In this document: one piece after another, positions 59,990 to 64,000 of the stretch
Position numbering within the stretch: position 1 is the first letter of the stretch
Layout: every line of letters begins with the position of its first letter
Assembly: GCA_016165875.1 (NCBI GenBank)
Contig: JABBOT010000015.1
Span: forward strand, 1,457,921 to 1,521,920
Length of the DNA stretch: 64,000 bases
Reading direction: 5' to 3'
From: Acanthopleura granulata
Taxonomy: Eukaryota > Mollusca > Polyplacophora > Chitonida > Chitonidae
Notes under the pieces: model-generated
Seen by the model: the letters and a program-made list of their open reading frames with translations, nothing else
Databases searched by the model: none
What the model was told of the DNA's origin: nothing
Position numbers and translations under genes: made by a program

Positions 59990-60270
59990 AGAAATCCTCA
60001 CAAGTGATCCTCGCAAATACATGTAGTCTTCACAAGCAATCCTCACAAGTGATCCTCGCAAATACATGTAGTCTTCACAAGAAATCCTCACCAGTGATCC
60101 TCGCAAATACATGTAGTCTTCACAAGCAATCCTCACAAGTGATCCTCGCAAATACATGTAATCTTCACAAGCAATCCTCACAAGTGATCCTCGCAAATAC
60201 AAGTAACCTTCACAAGCAATCCTCACAAGTGATCCTCGCAAATACATGTAATCTTCACAAGCAATCCTCA
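59990..60270. repeat. 45-bp tandem repeat (left arm of foldback), 6 copies
   Basis: GATCCTCGCAAATACATGTA, then GTCTTCACAAGCAATCCTCA and CAAGT recurs at 60006, 60051, 60096, 60141, 60186 and 60231. Confidence 0.93.
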
Positions 60271-60449
60271 CTGATATGAAACTCTCAAACCATAAACAGT
60301 GCAGAGAGTATATGTTTTATCCAAAGCCAATGTTAAGATATAAACATACAAGCAGGGCAATGCATGTGAATATATACTTCCAAATTCTGTGACAGTTCAG
60401 ACTAAGGTCTACAAAATCCTATTCAGAACAGAATAATGTATATAATGTA

Positions 60450-60645
60450 TATATATTCGTCCATGATTAAGTTGTTCTTTTATCCTCATTCTGAGAGTTC
60501 TACCGATTTAAAGGTATTTTGAGGTTTGTGTGGAAGGTGGGGTGGTATCTTACTGGAAAAATGTATGTTTTCAGACTGAAAACAACATTTTATGCCATTT
60601 TGCCCTTTCAAGGATGAAATTTTATGTCATTTACACCATGTATAC
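60450..60645. repeat. Dispersed repeat family C, copy 2
   Basis: Homologous to 15858-16060 (TTCGTCCATGATTAA, TTCTGAGAGTTCTA, ATTTTGAGGTTTGTGTGG, ACTGGAAAAATGTA, AAGGATGAAATTTTATGTCA). It sits in the spacer of the foldback structure. Confidence 0.75.
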
Positions 60646-61184
60646 ATACACATATATCTGTATATAAAAAGTCAGACTATATGGTGAGTTTTTTTTGTTA
60701 TTTTCAATTTTCCCCTACATGTACATGTGTCAAGAAAGGCTGGAAAACAAAAAACCAGACAAACAGGGTCAATCATGCATGCAACAGGGTCAATCATGCA
60801 TACATGACTAAACATGAGCGTTAACCAGCTTTACTAAATATGATGAAGTGTTTGTAGCAGTACATCACGCATGTCATATTTAGTCAAGCTTGAATATTTA
60901 TATCTTAACATTGGCTTTGGATAAAACATATATTTACTGCACTGTTTATGGCTTGAGTTTCATATCAGTGAGGATTGCCTGTGAAGATTACATGTATTTG
61001 CGAGGATCACTTGTGAGGATTGCTCGTGAAGATTACATGTATTTGTGAGAATTGCTTGTGAAGATTACATGTATTTGTGAGGAACGCTTGTGAAGATTGC
61101 TTGTGGAGATTGTTTATGAGATTTGCATGCGCGGATTGTTTGTGAGGATTGTCTGCGAGGATTGCTTGTGAGGGTGAAGGAAGC

Positions 61185-61307
61185 ATGAAGATTTGCCATG
61201 TACGCTTGTCTCTTGCACTTATCTTCCTGATCTACTCTGGGCAGCCATCCAGGCACGTGGAATGTTTTGCTAACATCATGAACATGTATTCGTTAACACA
61301 TACTTGA
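61185..61307 (+). CDS. Small ORF with signal-peptide-like start, doubtful
   Basis: A 40-codon frame beginning MKICHVRLSLALIFLIYSG has a short basic start, a hydrophobic core and polar continuation, as in a secretory signal. It ends at TGA 61305-61307 with no good splice donor noticed. It directly abuts the right foldback arm. Chance is a real alternative. Confidence 0.15.
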   Translation: MKICHVRLSLALIFLIYSGQPSRHVECFANIMNMYSLTHT

Positions 61308-61370
61308 CTGTTAATTCTTGATTTGGCCAATGAATCGTTTGTTTAAAATAATACAATTTTTTTTTTATGA

Positions 61371-61640
61371 GGGACCTGAGTCGTTGCTGTGGGGATTAGC
61401 ACGCCAGCACTACGTAATGACCTCAGTGCCTCTCACCAATGTGACCGTGGTGAGTTCCAGTTCATGCTGGCTTAATCTTTGGTCGTACCTGGGAAGGTCT
61501 GCCAGCAACCTACAGATGGTCGTGGGTTTCCCCCCCCCCCCCCGGCTTTGCTCGCTTTCCTCCCACCGAAATGCTGGCCTCCATCGCGTAATTCAAATGT
61601 TCTTGCGTACGGCGTTAAACACTGACCACATAAATAAATA
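61371..61640 (+). mobile_element. SINE family A, near full length
   Basis: A diverged head (GAGGGACCTGAGTCGTTGCT), GTGAGTTCCAGTTCATGCTG, GGAAGGTCTGCCAGCAACCT, a C-run at 61531-61544, TCCTCCCACCGAAATGCTGG and an ACATAAATAAATA tail. Confidence 0.8.
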
Positions 61641-62390
61641 TCTTTTTTCATTTTTGTTTAGCATGTTTTGTCTACATGTGGCCATGCTATGTACATACTG
61701 AAAGCTTCTCGACATGAATGTGAACATGACCTTTTGCGTAAATGTAGATGTGCATTTAGAGCGGCCATTTCCATTTAGAGCGGCCATTTCCATTTCCAAC
61801 TTTGTACAATATAACACAACAGGACCCTGGAATGTTGGAACCATGAATAAGCCATTAGGCCTAATGGGTAACGAAGCTTCATCCACAAGCTCTTGTTAAA
61901 ACCCAGGTTTCCGTGCTCCAAATTTGCTGGTTTTTGACGTATGAAGGTTTGCCAGATACATGTGTAGTGAGGCTGTAGTTTGGATGTTGTTGTTTCCCGC
62001 CCTAATTTTGCTACATTGGTGTGTGAAGTTTCATGACTGAGGATAAAATTCAAAACTAGTTTAAAACCTTAGGCAGGGATGTTGCATATGAGTTTGTTCC
62101 TACTATCATGTACTTTAACATGGTCACTGTTAGATTATAGTTTCGTAAATATTTGAGAAGTTATGATAGATTTAAAGTAGAATTAAATATGACTGAGTTG
62201 TTCCTTAGGGATTAAATGGTGTGTCGTTAGAAATGTTGATATAGTAGATTTTTTATATTTAACATGCTTGTAGAGTATACCTGGACAATTCACTAATGGT
62301 TACAAGTTTCTAGATGTATGCATTATATTCTTTGTAAATGCCGTGTTTGTGATGTCATAAAAACACAAATCCTAGGTAGCATTGTGCTAA
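61641..62390. other. No recognised gene
   Basis: Only a short direct duplication (GAGCGGCCATTTCCATTT at 61760-61800) and short open frames without recognised domains. Confidence 0.45.
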
Positions 62391-62394
62391 CATC

Positions 62395-62740
62395 GCCCCA
62401 TCGCCCAATCCTAACACCTGAAGCAGAGTTTGTTAAGGACAGGAAAACCCTCACCACCCCCCCACCCTGTTGCCCCGGCGCTCAATCCCAACACCTGAAG
62501 CAGAGTTAGTTAAGGACAGGAAAACCCTCACCACACCCCACCCTGTTGCCCTGGCGCTCAATCCCAACACCTGAAGCAGAGTTTGTTAAGGATAGGAAAA
62601 CCCTCACCACCCCTCCACCCTGTTGCCCCAGCGCTCAATCCTAACACCTGAAGCAGAGTGTTAAGGACAGGAAAACCCTCACCACCCCCCACCCTGTTGC
62701 CCCAGCGCTCAATCCTAACACCTGAAGCAGAGTTTATTTT
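62395..62740. repeat. About 76-bp tandem repeat, 4.5 copies
   Basis: CAATCCTAACACCTGAAGCA, then GAGTTTGTTAAGGACAGGAA recurs at 62406, 62483, 62559, 62636 and 62710. Confidence 0.92.
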
Positions 62741-62744
62741 GGTT

Positions 62745-63215
62745 TGCAGCAGAACTATCAGGAGGAGTATTCAAAACTGTGACCTGACTGGCCGATAGCC
62801 ATGGGGCCCCACTCAGGGCTGGTGAGGACCTACCTCCCACCCCCCACCCCACCTCACACATCTACCAACTGATGAATTACTGCGGTATCTATATATAAAT
62901 TGCATTCTTCATAGCAGACTTCTCCTACTCCATACTTTTAAAGTGAAACAGGTGCACGTGATTTCATTACTAATATGTGCACAGACACCTGCCAACTATG
63001 CGTACACTTTTACACATACATCTAATTAACTCTCCCCAATACAGCCGTGGTTGATTATTTATCACCAATAAGACTAATCGCTTCCTCTCAGGTAATTGTG
63101 TCAGCACTAAATGTCCCAGTATACAGCGTACATGCTATAATCACCTGGTGGCCTGAGCTAGGGCCTTCTGACAACTGGGTCACATTGTTATTCAATCATC
63201 AACATACATGTGGAT
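62745..63215. other. No recognised gene
   Basis: Nothing exon-like or repetitive recognised apart from a C-rich stretch near 62838-62853. Confidence 0.45.
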
Positions 63216-63220
63216 CATAA

Positions 63221-63300
63221 TTATTCATTTATTTATTAAATTAAAGTTAATAAACGCTGTACTCAAGAAGTGTTCACTTATATTCAGCAGTGGTCAGGTT
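63221..63300 (-). mobile_element. SINE family A 3' remnant
   Basis: TTATTCATTTATTTATTAAA, then GTACTCAAGAAGTGTTCACT resembles the tail end of family A. Confidence 0.45.
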
Positions 63301-63329
63301 TGTCAGTGAAGGAAAAAGGTGAGTATGTG

Positions 63330-63905
63330 GATGAAACTGGCGTATGAAGGAAACGGGCAAGGAAACTGGTGGGTCTGGGGGAACTGGCATATAGAGGAAG
63401 CTGGCATCTGGAGGAAACTAGCGTGTCTGGAGGAAACTGGAGTGTGTGTGGAGGAAACTAGCGTGTCTGGAGGAAACTGGAGTGTGTGTGGAGGAAGCTG
63501 GTGTGTTTGGGGGATACTGGAGTGTGTATGGAGGAAGCTGGTGTGTCTGGGTGAAACTGGAGTGTGTATGGAGGAACCTGGAGTGTGTATGGAGGAAGCT
63601 GGTGTGTCTGGGTGAAACTGGAGTGTGTATGGAGGAAGCTGGTGTGTTTGGGGGAAACTGGAGTGTGTATGGAGGAAGCTGGTGTGTTTGGGGGAAACTG
63701 GAGTGTGTATGGAGGAAGCTGGTGTGTCTGGGTGAAACTGGAGTGTGTATGGAGGAAGCTGGTGTGTTTGGGGGAAACTGGAGTGTGTATGGAGGAAGCT
63801 GGTGTGTTTGGGGGAAACTGGAGTGTGTGTGAAGGAAACTGATGTGTTTGGGGTTAACTGGAGTGTGTATGGAGGAAGCTGGTGTGTCTGGGTGAAACTG
63901 GAAAC
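63330..63905. repeat. 40-bp tandem array, about 14 copies
   Basis: GTGTGTCTGGGTGAAACTGG, then AGTGTGTATGGAGGAAGCTG, with the GTGTGTTTGGGGGAAACTGG subtype alternating. Long plus-strand frames are by-products. Confidence 0.94.
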
Positions 63906-64000
63906 TGTAAACTATTTGAAGAGGAAAAAAAATCCATAATCACTAACCAAATATAAATCTACTCTATTTAGCAAGAATACCTACTCTTTATACATGTACC

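Larger units (their letters stand above)
59975..61180. repeat. Foldback element: inverted arms made of tandem repeats
   Basis: The left arm (about 59975-60352) holds six 45-bp units then a unique part (GATATGAAACTCTCAAACCA, CCAAAGCCAATGTTAAGATA). The right arm (about 60885-61180) carries the same unique part in reverse complement (TATCTTAACATTGGCTTTGG, TTTGAG/CTTGAGTTTCATATC) and then inverted, more diverged copies of the 45-bp unit. The spacer of about 530 bp holds dispersed family C at 60450-60645. The architecture recalls foldback (FB-like) transposons. No transposase and no target duplication identified. Confidence 0.85.

Noticed and set aside
61065..61256. Minus-strand 63-codon frame as a first exon of the Ig/FN3 gene
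   Set aside because: It is made mostly of the inverted 45-bp repeats of the foldback arm and shows no signal peptide or phase-1 exit.

Overview
The window is eukaryotic nuclear DNA. Short exons with GT/AG borders sit in long introns packed with SINEs, hairpin elements and minisatellites. The commonest repeat, a tRNA-derived SINE with an AAAT-rich 3' tail, is of a type I associate with molluscs and other lophotrochozoans. A marine mollusc or close relative is therefore my best guess, but it is an inference from repeats and general gene style, not a proof.

All recognisable coding sequence lies on the minus strand, so genes read from right to left. From about 59.9 kb down to 22.75 kb runs a large immunoglobulin-superfamily receptor or adhesion gene. 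I can place 21 exons that encode eight Ig domains followed by four complete fibronectin type III (FN3) domains and half of a fifth. Neither its start nor its end (signal peptide, membrane segment, cytoplasmic tail) is visible. Only 409 bp further on, at 22.35 kb, begin seven exons of the C-terminal part of an ATP-dependent RNA helicase A (DHX9/maleless type). They run to a stop codon at 13.21 kb after an RGG-rich tail. At 11.97-10.24 kb follow the last three exons of a protein kinase N (PKN), with its stop. The helicase core of DHX9 and nearly all of PKN are absent, so three incomplete genes lie head to tail. This is either a real genomic mosaic, nested genes whose 5' parts lie outside the window, or an assembly problem.

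Two coding lesions are visible: a one-base loss in a DHX9 exon (14930-15044) and an in-frame TAA in one Ig exon (47247-47249).

The left 10 kb contains no recognised host gene apart from the PKN 3' region. It holds decayed mobile DNA: a Polinton-like or polymerase-B-associated fragment near 4.0-4.4 kb and a LINE reverse-transcriptase 3' fragment at 4.46-5.65 kb.

Repeats dominate the rest. About twenty tandem arrays, with units of 21 to 88 bp, occupy very roughly a fifth to a quarter of the window, almost all in introns. The largest is a 7.3-kb array of about 170 units of two types (42 and 43 bp) at 51.8-59.1 kb. A large foldback structure, whose inverted arms are themselves tandem repeats, occupies 59.97-61.18 kb. 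Four smaller inverted-repeat (MITE-like) elements, many copies of one SINE family, several of a second, and one further dispersed repeat family complete the picture. Long open frames inside the minisatellites are a by-product of repeat structure and are not listed as genes.
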